NCBI GenBank assembly: GCA_040752515.1
Contig: JBFMGQ010000010.1
Location: 1-64,000 of the forward strand
Reading direction: 5' to 3'
DNA length: 64,000 nucleotides
Origin: Tenuifilum sp040752515
GTDB lineage: Bacteria > Bacteroidota > Bacteroidia > Bacteroidales > Tenuifilaceae
The translations under genes were made by a program, and so were the position numbers. Positions 43,701 through 53,132 of the stretch are shown piece after piece (position 1 is the stretch's first letter; each line of letters starts with the position of its first letter). Under the pieces are notes generated by a model. It had not been told where the DNA came from, ran no database searches, and worked only from the letters and a program-made list of their open reading frames with translations.

Positions 43701-46700
43701 TGGATCCCTTTGTTTACGATACTCTGCATAAGGGTGGCGATTTCTATATCAATCTTGGAAATATCTCCGAGGATATTTTAAAGGATGGGCGAAAATCGTT
43801 TGAGAATGGTTTGCCCACATCGGCCGAGGAATTGGCAAAAACCGATCAAACGGCTTGGGGGCGTGTGCCTACAAAGCAGTATCTACCAGTGGGCTTTGAT
43901 AACGATCAAACCAAACGTCCCTTTCAGGATATTGGTTTGGATGGTCTTTCGTCAGCAGTTGATCTAGATGGCGATGGAACCGCCGATGAGCAGTTTTTCT
44001 TTTCGGAGTATATCAATCAGCTTCGTAATAAGATAACCGATAGCGATGTACTTGCCGGATTCGAAACCGACCCTGCTGGCGATAATTTCAGGCATTACCT
44101 AAATGGCATATACGATCAACAGCGGGCTACAATCCTCGACCGTTACAAGTACTTTAACGGAACCGAGAATAACTCACCCGTTGCCACAGGAACCACCTCG
44201 CAGCAAAGCTATTCAACCCCCGATGTGGAGGAGTTGGGTACCGATAACACCATGAACGAGAACGAAGCGTATTACCAGTACCGCATCTCACTTCGTCCAC
44301 AGGACATGGAGGTTGGTAAGAACTTTATAACCAACGTTATAGTTGGCGAAAAGGATAAAGTTTTGAATAAACCCGTTAAGTGGTATCAGTTCAAGGTACC
44401 CATTACAGAGTACGAAAAGGTAGTGGGACCCATTGAGGATTTTAAGTCGATCCGTTTTATGAGGATGATCCTTCGGGGTTTCGAGGATACAGTTATTCTG
44501 CGTTTTGCTACGCTCCATTTGGTTCGAAGCGAGTGGAGGAAGTATAATTTCTCATTGATACAGGGACAGGAGGGCATGCCCGTTAGCGATTTACCGGTAG
44601 GTAGCTTATCGATATCTACGGTAAATATTGAAGAGAACGACAAGCGAACACCTGTAAACTATGTGTTACCACCAGGCGTGGATAGGGTTATTGACCCCAG
44701 TCAGCCCCAGCTGATACAGCTTAACGAACAAGCCATGGAGTACCGGGTAACCGACTTGGCCGATGGCGATGCCCGTGCATCATTCAAAAATGTTAACATA
44801 GATATTAGGCAGTACAAGCGTCTTAAAATGGACGTTCATGCCGAAGCCATTGAAGGGTACCCGCTTAACGATTACGAGGTAACAGCATTCGTTCGAATTG
44901 GATCCGATTACAATACAAACTATTACGAATACGAGGTACCCTTAAAGCTAACCCCATACGGTTTTTACTATAATAACCGGGAGCGCGACCGTGAGTTGGT
45001 TTGGCCAAGAGAGAATGTAATCGATATCGATCTTGATAAACTTGTTGATGTTAAGGTTGCCCGTAATAATGCCATGCAAAAATCAGGCTCTCTGATTACC
45101 CTTAGCACGGTGTATACGGTACAGGATGGCAAACGTAAACTGAAAGTTACCGGTAATCCTAATCTTAGCAACGTTAAGGTGATAATGATAGGTATTCGGA
45201 ACCCTGCCGATGATCGCCTGCCCAAGACGGTTATTGCATGGTTCAACGAGTTGAGGCTTACCAATTTTAACGATCAAAGCGGATGGGCTGCCAATGCTCG
45301 TTTATCGGCAAAACTTGCCGATTTAGGAATGGTTACGGTTGCTGGTACAACCATCACTCCCGGTTTTGGCTCTATTGAAAAGAAGGTGAATGAGCGAAGC
45401 AAGGAAACCCTTTACCAATACGATATCAACTCAACCCTTGAGCTGGGTAAGTTCTTCCCCTCGTCATTTAACATCAAAATACCTATGTTTATCGGTTTTG
45501 GTGAGTCGATGGCAAACCCACAGTACAACCCACTAGATCCCGATATCCTGCTCGACGATGCCTTACGGAATTCTTCGGAAAGGGAGAGGGATTCTGTTAA
45601 ACGCATTGCGCAGGATTATACCCGAAGGAGGAGCATAAACTTTACCAATGTTAAGATTGACAAAATGGGATCCAAACCCCATCTTTGGGATCCGGCTAAC
45701 ATATCGGTAAGTTACGCCTACAGCGAGATATTCTCCCGAAATGTTAGAATCGATCATCGAATTCAGCGAAATATTCGTGGAGCATTCACCTATAACTATA
45801 ACCGACAGCCCAAGTATATTACACCTTTTAGCAAGATAAAATGGTTAAACTCAAACTATTTGGCATTAATCCGCGATTTTAATTTCAACCTATTCCCAAC
45901 CCAACTCTCGTTCCGAACCGATTTGAACAGGAACTACTTTGAACAGCAGTTCCGAAACATTCAGAATCCCAATCAGGTGTTCCTACCCACATTCTCAAAG
46001 GATTTTATGTGGAACAGGAACTACTCCTTGAACTGGGATATAACCCAATCGGTTAAGTTCGATTTTGTGGCAACTGCCACGGCACGTATCGATGAGCCTG
46101 AAGGTATGGTTGATAGGTATAGGGATAGGGACAGGTATGAGCAGTGGAAGGATTCGGTTTGGCAGAATATTCGTCGCGGTGGACGAAACACCATGTACAA
46201 TCATCAGTTTAACATCACCTACTCATTACCGCTAAGTAAAATACCCCTACTCAATTGGATTAGCGTAACATCGCGCTATACCGGGATATACCGTTGGCAG
46301 GCTGGACCAATCCTGGCCGATACCTCACGGTTCGATCCCGGTAACACGGTTCAGAACTCCAACACCATTCAGCTAAATGGCCAAATCAACATTAATACCT
46401 TATTTAATAAGGTGGGCTATTTGAAACGGGTTAACCAACAATTTGACCAAAGGGCAAGAGGGGCTGCGCCCCAAACGCGCACGGTTAAATACGAGGAGGA
46501 AAAGGTTAACCTGAGGGCTAATGCTACCAAGGTTATAGTCCACAAGCTAAAAACCGAAAAGGTAACCGTTAAGGTATTCGATTCGAATGGCAAAGAGGTA
46601 AAGGTTAGTTCACAAGTTCGGGGCGACACCAAAGTGGCCATTAAAACCGATACCGATTACAAGAACTGTAAAGTTGTGGTTGAAGGGAAAGTTCCTGAAA

Positions 46701-48121
46701 AGATAAACCCTATCAAGTTTGCTCTTGAAACTACACTACGGCTATTGATGAGCGTAAAGAGCATAGGGGCTTCGTACACTGAAACAAATGGAACACTACT
46801 CCCTGGCTATAAACCGGGTGTGAATTACTTAGGTACAGCTAGTTTCAATGGCATTCTTGCTCCGGGATGGGAGTTTGTAGCCGGCTGGCAAGACCCCGAT
46901 TTTGCGTGGAAGGCTGCTACCAATGGTTGGCTTACCCGTGATACTTCATTTAATACACCTGTAGTATTCACCCGTAACGAAACCCTTAATTTCCGCACAA
47001 CGCTTGAACCCCTCCCGAATTTCCGATTCGATATTAGTGCTACTCGTACTTTCAGTAAAAGCAACAGCAAAATATTCAAATCCGATGGATTGGATTCCTA
47101 TAGGGTGCTTAGCCCACTAACCACAGGTAATTTTAGTATTAGTGTTTTAACAATAGGAACGGCATTCGAAGGCAGCAGCAAGGCTAAGAGTTCTAAGGCT
47201 TTTGAGAGGATGAAACAGAACCGTTTGGCTATTGCCTATAGGCTTCGCGATAGGAGGGTTGCAAATCCATCGCAGGGTTACGATCCATCGGTTATTGATC
47301 CTGTAACCGGTTTCCCCGATGGTTATGGGCCACTATCGCAAGATGTTCTCAGGGCTTCATTCCTGGCAGCATACACTAATACATCACCTAGCAAGGTGTC
47401 GCTTAGAGATTTCCCTTTAGTACCTATGCCTAACTGGCAACTATCGTACGACGGCTTGGCTAAAATGAAACCCTTTAAGCGCTGGTTCAAGTCCATTACC
47501 CTGAACCATGGTTACCGTTCACTATACACCATTGGGGCTTTCACAAGCAATCTTACCTATGCACCCGACGATGACGGGTTTAGCTATGTTCGGAATATAA
47601 ATGGCGACTTTGTTCCTCAAAACGAAATCACTAACGTTGCCATCAACGAACAATTTACTCCGCTTATCGGACTGGACCTGGGATGGAATAATAACCTCAC
47701 CAATCGAATTGAGATTAAGAATAGCCGCTCGCTGGCCATGAGTTTTGCCAACAATCAGCTTACAGAGATTTATGGGAATGAGTTCATTGTTGGAGCTGGC
47801 TATAGGTTTGAAGATTTACCCCTGATTTTCCAAGCCGAGGATGGGGGTAAAAAAGCCATAAAAAGCGACTTGCGGTTAACTGTTGACTTTTCGCTGCGCG
47901 ATAACACCACCATTCTTCGAAAGCTGGTTGAGGATTCCAACGATATCATTGCTGGTCAACTTATAAGTACTATTAAAACTGCTGCCGATTACCGAATTAA
48001 CGAAAAGGTGACCATTCGCCTGTTTTTCGACCGTACTCTTAATAATCCTAAGGTTTCCAGAACCTTCAGGACAACCAATACCAGCTTTGGATTTAGTGTG
48101 AGATTTGAGCTGGTAAACTAA
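40757..48121 (+). CDS. sprA: Cell-surface protein SprA, type IX secretion translocon
   Basis: About 2454 residues, one of the longest proteins in this phylum. SprA is the giant outer-membrane barrel through which type IX secretion substrates leave the cell. It has a signal peptide (about 1-35), long beta-rich segments throughout, repeated aromatic-glycine barrel-like strands and the C-terminal aromatic end SVRFELVN. The start at 40757 was chosen over an ATG at 40709, which lies within ruvA. Order ruvA-sprA-gcvH is conserved in Bacteroidota. The other T9SS genes (gldKLMN, sprE, sprT, porV) are not in this window. Confidence 0.95.
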   Translation: MPCKLRIIYFARYHTIRLIGFITLVTISSTRAFSVPVFQEDTLKLPLPIKQPSIWSIDTQYSPLFLSNPSNITEEVEFDPINNRYIIYKKVGNTTIETPRVLSADEYRSYRVEKTMRDYWRQKQTGEYVGKGDGILPRIQVGGETFDRIFGSNTIEIIPQGNAELVFGVSSAKTDNPALPVDQRRNTTFDFQSKIQMNVSGKIGEKLKMEVNYNTEATFDFENNVKVEYNGFEDEIIQRIEAGNVSLPLPGTLITGSQSLFGIKTQLKFGKLNVTSVVSKQNGQTQVMEIKGGAQTRDFQIKADEYDANRHFFLSHYFRENYNRALMNLPIINSGIQITKIEVWVTNKQANFENSRNIIAFADLGEAQSNIFASNIFTQTGSGPASNGLNNLYELMTTTYAGIRDIADVSNVLLPLESQGFTGGRDYEKIEYARKLSSNEFSLNQSLGYISLSSALNSDEVLAVAYEYTYNGQTYKVGEFSTDGVEAPKALILKLLKGTNLSPKMPTWRLMMKNIYSMNAYQISKDEFRLDIFYQDDATGTPVNYLKEGNIAEVPLIKVLNLDNLNNQLDAFSDGVFDFIEGVTINSASGKIIFPVLEPFGRDLASRIGDPAIAQKYVFQELYDSSLTKARQVADKNKFIIGGTYKSAGGSEIFLNAPNIPKGAVVVTAGGVKLQEDVDFIVDYNLGTVRIINQGLLESGTPIRVAVESNALFSLQTKTLVGTHFDYRFSDNFNVGATIMNLTERPLTQKVSFGNEAISNTIWGFNTSYQTESKFLTKMVDFLPFIQTKEKSTITFDAEFAQLIPGHSRAIGKAGTVYIDDFEGSSTSLDIRSWVEWKLASTPQGQPEMFPEASFSNDLRYGYNRAHLAWYYIDPLFLRNTSLTPSYLRNNKELQGNHFVREIFERELFPNKNTPQGQPTNISVLNLAYYPTERGQYNFNTTELDANGKLIDPQRRWAGIMRNLSTTDFEASNIEYIEFWLMDPFVYDTLHKGGDFYINLGNISEDILKDGRKSFENGLPTSAEELAKTDQTAWGRVPTKQYLPVGFDNDQTKRPFQDIGLDGLSSAVDLDGDGTADEQFFFSEYINQLRNKITDSDVLAGFETDPAGDNFRHYLNGIYDQQRATILDRYKYFNGTENNSPVATGTTSQQSYSTPDVEELGTDNTMNENEAYYQYRISLRPQDMEVGKNFITNVIVGEKDKVLNKPVKWYQFKVPITEYEKVVGPIEDFKSIRFMRMILRGFEDTVILRFATLHLVRSEWRKYNFSLIQGQEGMPVSDLPVGSLSISTVNIEENDKRTPVNYVLPPGVDRVIDPSQPQLIQLNEQAMEYRVTDLADGDARASFKNVNIDIRQYKRLKMDVHAEAIEGYPLNDYEVTAFVRIGSDYNTNYYEYEVPLKLTPYGFYYNNRERDRELVWPRENVIDIDLDKLVDVKVARNNAMQKSGSLITLSTVYTVQDGKRKLKVTGNPNLSNVKVIMIGIRNPADDRLPKTVIAWFNELRLTNFNDQSGWAANARLSAKLADLGMVTVAGTTITPGFGSIEKKVNERSKETLYQYDINSTLELGKFFPSSFNIKIPMFIGFGESMANPQYNPLDPDILLDDALRNSSERERDSVKRIAQDYTRRRSINFTNVKIDKMGSKPHLWDPANISVSYAYSEIFSRNVRIDHRIQRNIRGAFTYNYNRQPKYITPFSKIKWLNSNYLALIRDFNFNLFPTQLSFRTDLNRNYFEQQFRNIQNPNQVFLPTFSKDFMWNRNYSLNWDITQSVKFDFVATATARIDEPEGMVDRYRDRDRYEQWKDSVWQNIRRGGRNTMYNHQFNITYSLPLSKIPLLNWISVTSRYTGIYRWQAGPILADTSRFDPGNTVQNSNTIQLNGQININTLFNKVGYLKRVNQQFDQRARGAAPQTRTVKYEEEKVNLRANATKVIVHKLKTEKVTVKVFDSNGKEVKVSSQVRGDTKVAIKTDTDYKNCKVVVEGKVPEKINPIKFALETTLRLLMSVKSIGASYTETNGTLLPGYKPGVNYLGTASFNGILAPGWEFVAGWQDPDFAWKAATNGWLTRDTSFNTPVVFTRNETLNFRTTLEPLPNFRFDISATRTFSKSNSKIFKSDGLDSYRVLSPLTTGNFSISVLTIGTAFEGSSKAKSSKAFERMKQNRLAIAYRLRDRRVANPSQGYDPSVIDPVTGFPDGYGPLSQDVLRASFLAAYTNTSPSKVSLRDFPLVPMPNWQLSYDGLAKMKPFKRWFKSITLNHGYRSLYTIGAFTSNLTYAPDDDGFSYVRNINGDFVPQNEITNVAINEQFTPLIGLDLGWNNNLTNRIEIKNSRSLAMSFANNQLTEIYGNEFIVGAGYRFEDLPLIFQAEDGGKKAIKSDLRLTVDFSLRDNTTILRKLVEDSNDIIAGQLISTIKTAADYRINEKVTIRLFFDRTLNNPKVSRTFRTTNTSFGFSVRFELVN

Positions 48122-48189
48122 TGTGCTGAACAACATATTGCATCCATTAAAAAAACAGTTCGATTTGAACTTTCAATTTTAAAATTCAC

Positions 48190-48197
48190 TACTTTTG
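48190..48197 (+). promoter_or_regulatory. Promoter -7 box of gcvH
   Basis: TACTTTTG fits TAnnTTTG, with TTTG about 22 bp upstream, and lies about 40 bp before the gcvH ATG. Confidence 0.5.
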
Positions 48198-48238
48198 AAC
48201 ATCTAAATCTTAAGTATAACACTTAAATAAACAATACT

Positions 48239-48622
48239 ATGAATATTCCATCGAACCTAAAGTACACAAAGGATCACGAGTGGATCAAGGATGAAGGCAA
48301 TGGTATGGCTACTGTTGGGGTTACCGATTTTGCCCAATCGCAACTTGGCGACATTGTGTTCATCGAGATTGAAACACAAGGAGAAACACTTGCAAAGGAA
48401 GAGGTTTTTGGTACCATTGAAGCCGTTAAAACCGTTTCCGATATGTTCATGCCTGTTGGCGGTGAGGTAGTTGAAGTTAACCCTAAGGTTACTGAACAGC
48501 CCGATATCGTTAACAAGGATCCCTATGGCGAAGGCTGGATGATTAAAATTAAAATGACCAATCCTGCTGAGCTAAACGAATTGCTTGATGCAGAGCAGTA
48601 TAAAGGAATTATCAACGAGTAA
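48239..48622 (+). CDS. gcvH: Glycine cleavage system H protein
   Basis: A 127-residue lipoyl carrier of the glycine cleavage system. The lipoylated lysine is K64 in FGTIEAVKTVSDM. The biotin/lipoyl-like fold and length are normal. It is followed by a strong terminator shared with the convergent thiL gene. gcvT and gcvP are not in this window. Confidence 0.97.
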   Translation: MNIPSNLKYTKDHEWIKDEGNGMATVGVTDFAQSQLGDIVFIEIETQGETLAKEEVFGTIEAVKTVSDMFMPVGGEVVEVNPKVTEQPDIVNKDPYGEGWMIKIKMTNPAELNELLDAEQYKGIINE

Positions 48623-48625
48623 AAT

Positions 48626-48652
48626 AAAAAACCCCGCACCGCGGGGTTTTTT
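48626..48652. terminator. Bidirectional terminator between gcvH and thiL
   Basis: A perfect 12-bp stem (outer AAAAAA, then CCCCGC with GCGGGG) around ACC. With A-runs on one side and T-runs on the other it can end transcription from both strands. Confidence 0.9.
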
Positions 48653-48656
48653 ATTG

Positions 48657-49703
48657 TTATTCTTTTTGTAAGGCATTCCAGCCCTGTGCAGTAATCCTAA
48701 TATCTTCACCTGAAGGGGGTATCATGTAGGCACCCAGGTGAGGTTCAACAATATGACCTATAACTCTTACTCCTTCCATACTATCAACTACTTGATATTC
48801 CGATAAAGGAACAGTGAACAGCAGTTCATAGTCCTCACCGCCATTCATGGCTGCTGTATATACATCGATACTAAATTCCTCCGCCATTTTTGCGGTTTGC
48901 TCATCAATAGGGATTTTTTCCATGTAGATTCTGCAACCCACATTTGAACTCTTGCATATATGTAGTAGTTCCGACGAAAGGCCATCGGAAACATCAATCA
49001 TTGAAGTTGGCTTAACACCTGCCTTGCGGAGGCTTTCAATAATGTTCTTACGGGCTTCGGGCTTTAGTATTCGCTCCAGAATATAGTCGTAGCCTTCCAG
49101 CTTAGGTTTGGCTGTTTGGTTCGATATAAAAATTCGTTTTTCACGTTCAAGCAGCTGAAGCCCCATGTAGGCTGCTCCTAGGTTGCCAGTTACGCAAATC
49201 AAATCGTTAACCTTTGCCCCGCTTCGGTAAACAATATCGGTTTCGTTTGCCTTGCCTATTGCGGTAATACTAATGGTCATTCCGGTCATCGATGAGGTGG
49301 TATCGCCTCCTACCATATCTACATTATAATTATCGCAGGCAAGCTTTATACCTTTATATATTTCTTCCAAATCTTCAACACAAAATCGTTTGGAAACACC
49401 TATGGAAACAGTAACCTGCATGGGGATTGCGTTCATGGCATATACATCACTTAGGTTCACCACAATGGCTTTGTACCCTAAGTGTTTTAAGGGGGTGTAA
49501 GTAAGGTCAAAATGGATTCCCTCGAGCAGTAAATCGGTAGTAACCACTAAGCACTCACCATTACCTATCGATATTACTGCTGCATCATCGCCAACACCCT
49601 TAATCGTTTCGCTGCGTTTTGGGGCAAATGGCTCGGTTAGCCTGTCAATCAATTTAAATTCTCCCAGTTCATACAATTCGGTTCTTTTGGATGTATCGTT
49701 CAT
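48657..49703 (-). CDS. thiL: Thiamine-monophosphate kinase
   Basis: About 348 residues. ThiL phosphorylates thiamine phosphate to the active cofactor. The GVGDDAAVI motif and DLLLEGIHFDL near the N-terminus, the DMVGGDTT stretch and the YTAAMNGGEDYELL region are typical. The start at 49703 is ATG; a TTG at 49724 is ruled out because a promoter box overlaps it. It is divergent to the M23 peptidase gene. Confidence 0.95.
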   Translation of the reverse strand: MNDTSKRTELYELGEFKLIDRLTEPFAPKRSETIKGVGDDAAVISIGNGECLVVTTDLLLEGIHFDLTYTPLKHLGYKAIVVNLSDVYAMNAIPMQVTVSIGVSKRFCVEDLEEIYKGIKLACDNYNVDMVGGDTTSSMTGMTISITAIGKANETDIVYRSGAKVNDLICVTGNLGAAYMGLQLLEREKRIFISNQTAKPKLEGYDYILERILKPEARKNIIESLRKAGVKPTSMIDVSDGLSSELLHICKSSNVGCRIYMEKIPIDEQTAKMAEEFSIDVYTAAMNGGEDYELLFTVPLSEYQVVDSMEGVRVIGHIVEPHLGAYMIPPSGEDIRITAQGWNALQKE

Positions 49704-49721
49704 TTCTAAACAATTTTTCTG

Positions 49722-49729
49722 CAAACCTA
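49722..49729 (-). promoter_or_regulatory. Promoter -7 box of thiL
   Basis: TAGGTTTG on the minus strand fits TAnnTTTG, with TTG about 17 bp upstream. It overlaps a possible TTG start and favours the ATG at 49703. Confidence 0.55.
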
Positions 49730-49772
49730 CATCAAATTAGAATAACCAAAATGCAATTACATTCTTTTTTGG

Positions 49773-49780
49773 TAGTTTTG
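49773..49780 (+). promoter_or_regulatory. Promoter -7 box of the M23 peptidase gene
   Basis: TAGTTTTG fits TAnnTTTG and lies 20 bp before the ATG at 49801. Confidence 0.45.
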
Positions 49781-49800
49781 GGGCAAAATTCAGCGGCAAT

Positions 49801-51078
49801 ATGCTTAAAAAGATTTTACCCATATTATTTCTCTCGGTAATTACGGTGCTTTTAGTAGATTATTTTATTGGGACAGCGGATATAAAACTCTACACTCCCT
49901 CCCAGGCCTTAAAACCCAAAGCCGATGAGCCTCAACCCATGCTGGAGTATGGCATTCCGGTCGACTCGTTTTATGTTACTGAGTACACCGTGAAAAGGGA
50001 CCAAACCTTAGGTAAAATACTTTTCGGTTTAAACATTCCTGGAGATGTTAACGCTTTTCTGCTTTCGTTAACTCCCGATGTTTTTGATGTGAAAAAGGTA
50101 AGGGTTGGTGCCAGGTATAAGATTTTTTCTCGTAAAGATTCGGTGCAAACCCCTGCTTATTTGGTATATGAAGTATCGCCGGTTGAGTACTTTGTTTTTA
50201 ACCTTACCGACTCGCTTTACGTTTACCCATTCAAGAAGAATATTGTCCCTGTAAGGAAAATCTCCGAAGCCGAAATCAAAACATCGCTTTGGGTTGATAT
50301 GAAAGCCAACGGGCTAAACCCCATGCTTGCTTTGGAACTATCCGATATATTTGCTTGGACAGTCGATTTCTTCGGGCTATTTAAAGGCGATAAGTTCAGG
50401 GTGATGTACGATGAACTATATGTCGATAGCGCATCAATAGGTATAGGCACCATTTATGCCGCATGGTTCGAGCATCGTGGAGAGAGGTTTTACGCATTCA
50501 GGTTTGAGCAGGATTCCGTTGCCAGCTACTGGGACGAGAATGGCAACTCGCTTCGCAAGTCATTCCTCAAAGCGCCTCTTCGCTTTTCACGTATTTCAAG
50601 TAGGTTTAGCGGCAATCGTTTTCATCCTGTCCTCAAGATTTATAGGCCTCATTCAGGGGTTGACTATGCTGCACCCGAAGGAACACCAGTAATGGCGCTT
50701 GGCGATGGAGTGGTAATAGATATAGGCTACGATAGAGCCGCAGGTAATTTTGTTAAAATTCGCCATAACAGCGTGTACACTACCGGTTACAACCATTTCT
50801 CAAAGTTTGCCAAGGGTATTTCAAAGGGCGTAAGGGTTAAGCAAGGCGATATTATTGGTTATGTGGGAAAGACAGGCTATGCCACTGGCCCACATCTCGA
50901 TATGCGGGTTTGGATGAACGGTTCACCCATAGACCCCTTAAAAATGAAATCGCCACCCGTGGAGCCGGTGAAGCGCGAAAACCTTGAGGCTTTCAAGAAT
51001 GTGGTAGCCTCGTTCTCTGCTCAGCTCGATAGCATCCAGCCAGGTACAAAAATGTATTACGCAGCTCAAAAGGAATAG
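49801..51078 (+). CDS. M23-family (LytM-like) peptidoglycan endopeptidase
   Basis: A 425-residue exported protein with an N-terminal membrane anchor or signal (about 1-25). The middle region (about 60-270) resembles the N-terminal domains of Csd3/ShyA-like M23 enzymes. The LytM domain (about 280-385) has HSGVDYAAPEGTPV (HxxxD) and GPHLDMRVW. The usual HxH is HxD here, a variant that may alter or weaken zinc binding. The role would be cell-wall remodelling. It is followed 3 bp later by tatD. Confidence 0.85.
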   Translation: MLKKILPILFLSVITVLLVDYFIGTADIKLYTPSQALKPKADEPQPMLEYGIPVDSFYVTEYTVKRDQTLGKILFGLNIPGDVNAFLLSLTPDVFDVKKVRVGARYKIFSRKDSVQTPAYLVYEVSPVEYFVFNLTDSLYVYPFKKNIVPVRKISEAEIKTSLWVDMKANGLNPMLALELSDIFAWTVDFFGLFKGDKFRVMYDELYVDSASIGIGTIYAAWFEHRGERFYAFRFEQDSVASYWDENGNSLRKSFLKAPLRFSRISSRFSGNRFHPVLKIYRPHSGVDYAAPEGTPVMALGDGVVIDIGYDRAAGNFVKIRHNSVYTTGYNHFSKFAKGISKGVRVKQGDIIGYVGKTGYATGPHLDMRVWMNGSPIDPLKMKSPPVEPVKRENLEAFKNVVASFSAQLDSIQPGTKMYYAAQKE

Positions 51079-51081
51079 GAA

Positions 51082-51867
51082 ATGCTTTTAATCGATACTC
51101 ATTCCCATATTTTTTCCGAGGAGTTCGATGCCGATCGTGAAGCCGTTCTGAAACGTGCTGCGGAGGTAGGTGTTCGATATCATCTTTTACCTAATATCGA
51201 TTCAACTTCAACAAGGCGCATGCTCGATACTTGTTTTAGTTTTCCGCAATGTTTCCCTTTGATGGGCTTGCACCCCACATCGGTTAAAAGTGGGTTCGAA
51301 AGGGAGATTTACCATGTTGAAGAGCAGCTGGCAAAAGGAAAATTTTGGGGAATTGGTGAAATAGGTATCGATTTATACTGGGATAAAACGTTTTTCCCGC
51401 AGCAGCAGGAGGCGTTTCGTTACCAGCTAAGGTTAGCCAAAAAGCATAACCTTCCCGTTGTTATCCATTCCCGAAATTCTTTTAAGGAGATATTTGAGAT
51501 AGTGGATCAGGAGATCGACGAAAACCTGCGAGGCGTTTTTCATAGCTTTACCGGAACCCTTCACGATTACAACCATATCGAGGATTACATGACATTTTAC
51601 GTAGGTATTGGGGGAATTGTAACCTACAAGAATGGTGGAGTTGCCGAATTACTTTACCAAATGAACCCTGAAAAAATTTTGCTCGAAACGGATTCACCGT
51701 ATCTTTCCCCGGTGCCTGTCCGGGGAAAGCGTAACGAGAGCTATAATCTTATCTATGTAGCTGAAAAAATTGCCGACTTGCTGAATACATCCGTATATGA
51801 AGTTGCAAGGCAAACAACCCAGAACGCTGTAAAACTCTTCAAACTTGACATTGATGAAATCAGGTAA
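51082..51867 (+). CDS. tatD: TatD-family metal-dependent deoxyribonuclease
   Basis: A 261-residue TIM-barrel hydrolase. Metal-binding motifs are seen in order: DTHSHIF, GEIGIDLYW, VIHSRN, HSFTGT and ETDSPYLSP. TatD proteins cleave DNA from the 3' end and act in repair; some have other substrates. It overlaps the following ansA gene by 14 bp. Confidence 0.94.
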   Translation: MLLIDTHSHIFSEEFDADREAVLKRAAEVGVRYHLLPNIDSTSTRRMLDTCFSFPQCFPLMGLHPTSVKSGFEREIYHVEEQLAKGKFWGIGEIGIDLYWDKTFFPQQQEAFRYQLRLAKKHNLPVVIHSRNSFKEIFEIVDQEIDENLRGVFHSFTGTLHDYNHIEDYMTFYVGIGGIVTYKNGGVAELLYQMNPEKILLETDSPYLSPVPVRGKRNESYNLIYVAEKIADLLNTSVYEVARQTTQNAVKLFKLDIDEIR

Positions 51868-52891
51868 TATATCAATACTAATAGTATATACTGGGGGCAC
51901 CATAGGCATGAAGCAAAACCCCGAAACCGGAGCATTGGCTCCCTTTAACTTTGAACAAATAGAGCAGGAGGTGCCTGAACTTAAAAAGTTTGGCTACAAC
52001 CTTACCACCTACTCTTTTGAACCACCAATCGACTCATCCGATATTAACCCCGAGTTTTGGAAAAAACTTGCAGCCCTTATTGGCGAAAACTACAGCAAGT
52101 ACGATGGATTTGTTATACTGCACGGAACCGACACCATGTCGTTTACTGCATCGGCACTTAGTTTTATGCTCGAAGGGCTTTCGAAACCTGTTGTGCTTAC
52201 CGGATCACAGCTACCCATTGGCATGCTCCGTACCGATGGGAAAGAAAATCTTATCAGTGCAATCGAAATTGCAGCCTCGCTTCAAAACGGTCAAGCCATG
52301 GTTCCCGAGGTAACTATTTTCTTCGAAAATAGGCTTTATCGCGGGAACAGAACTACTAAACATAATGCCGAGCATTTTAATGCCTTCCGTTCCGATAACT
52401 ACCCTCCACTTGCCGAGGCAGGGATATCAATCAAGTATAACTATCCGTTCATCCATTACCCTACACAGGAACAGCAGCTCATTGTTCACACACGCCTAGA
52501 TAGTTCGATTGCCGTGCTAAAGCTTTTTCCTGGCATATCGGAAAATGTGGTTGAGGCGGTTTTGAACACCAAAGGGGTTAAGGCTGTCATACTCGAGACC
52601 TACGGCTCGGGAAATGCACCCATGCAGCAATGGTTTTTAAAGAGATTGGGAGATGCTATCAACAATAATATTGTTGTGTTTAACGTTACTCAATGCAAGG
52701 CTGGCGGTGTTGACATGGATAAGTATGAGAATGGCCTCATGCTGAAGCGATTAGGCGTGGTAAGTGGACATGACATAACATTCGAGGCAGCCGTTGCCAA
52801 ATTGATGTTTTTACTGGGTAAGGGGTTTAGTGGCAATGCTCTTGCTAACGAACTAGAAAAATCCATAGCAGGCGAAATAACATTGAAATAG
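51854..52891 (+). CDS. ansA: Type I L-asparaginase
   Basis: About 345 residues. The asparaginase signatures YTGGTIGM (N-terminal nucleophile Thr) and LHGTDTMSFTAS are clear; no signal peptide is visible, so it is the cytosolic type I enzyme. It hydrolyses asparagine to aspartate. The ATG at 51854 was chosen; a TTG at 51845 lies just before it. The start overlaps the tatD end, suggesting coupled translation. Confidence 0.94.
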   Translation: MKSGNISILIVYTGGTIGMKQNPETGALAPFNFEQIEQEVPELKKFGYNLTTYSFEPPIDSSDINPEFWKKLAALIGENYSKYDGFVILHGTDTMSFTASALSFMLEGLSKPVVLTGSQLPIGMLRTDGKENLISAIEIAASLQNGQAMVPEVTIFFENRLYRGNRTTKHNAEHFNAFRSDNYPPLAEAGISIKYNYPFIHYPTQEQQLIVHTRLDSSIAVLKLFPGISENVVEAVLNTKGVKAVILETYGSGNAPMQQWFLKRLGDAINNNIVVFNVTQCKAGGVDMDKYENGLMLKRLGVVSGHDITFEAAVAKLMFLLGKGFSGNALANELEKSIAGEITLK

Positions 52892-52968
52892 TCATTGTTT
52901 TTTTCAATATTTTTTTTGTAATTTGCGCCACGTTTTGAGCGTTCTTTATTTGGTATTTTAGTATCTTT

Positions 52969-53056
52969 GGAGAGATGGCCGAGTGGTCTAAGGCGCACGC
53001 CTGGAGAGCGTGTATACGCCAAAAGCGTATCGAGGGTTCGAATCCCTCTCTCTCCG
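52969..53056 (+). tRNA. tRNA-Ser (anticodon GGA)
   Basis: A class-II tRNA with acceptor stem GGAGAGA/TCTCTCC, anticodon stem CACGC/GCGTG around CTGGAGA (anticodon GGA), a long variable arm (TATACGCCAAAAGCGTA) and the GGTTCGAATCC T-arm. CCA is not encoded. Confidence 0.95.
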
Positions 53057-53132
53057 CAAGCCTTTTAATGTTTAACTAAATTCGAGAACAAACAAAACAA
53101 ACCTTTAGTAATAATTAAACGACAATCAAACC

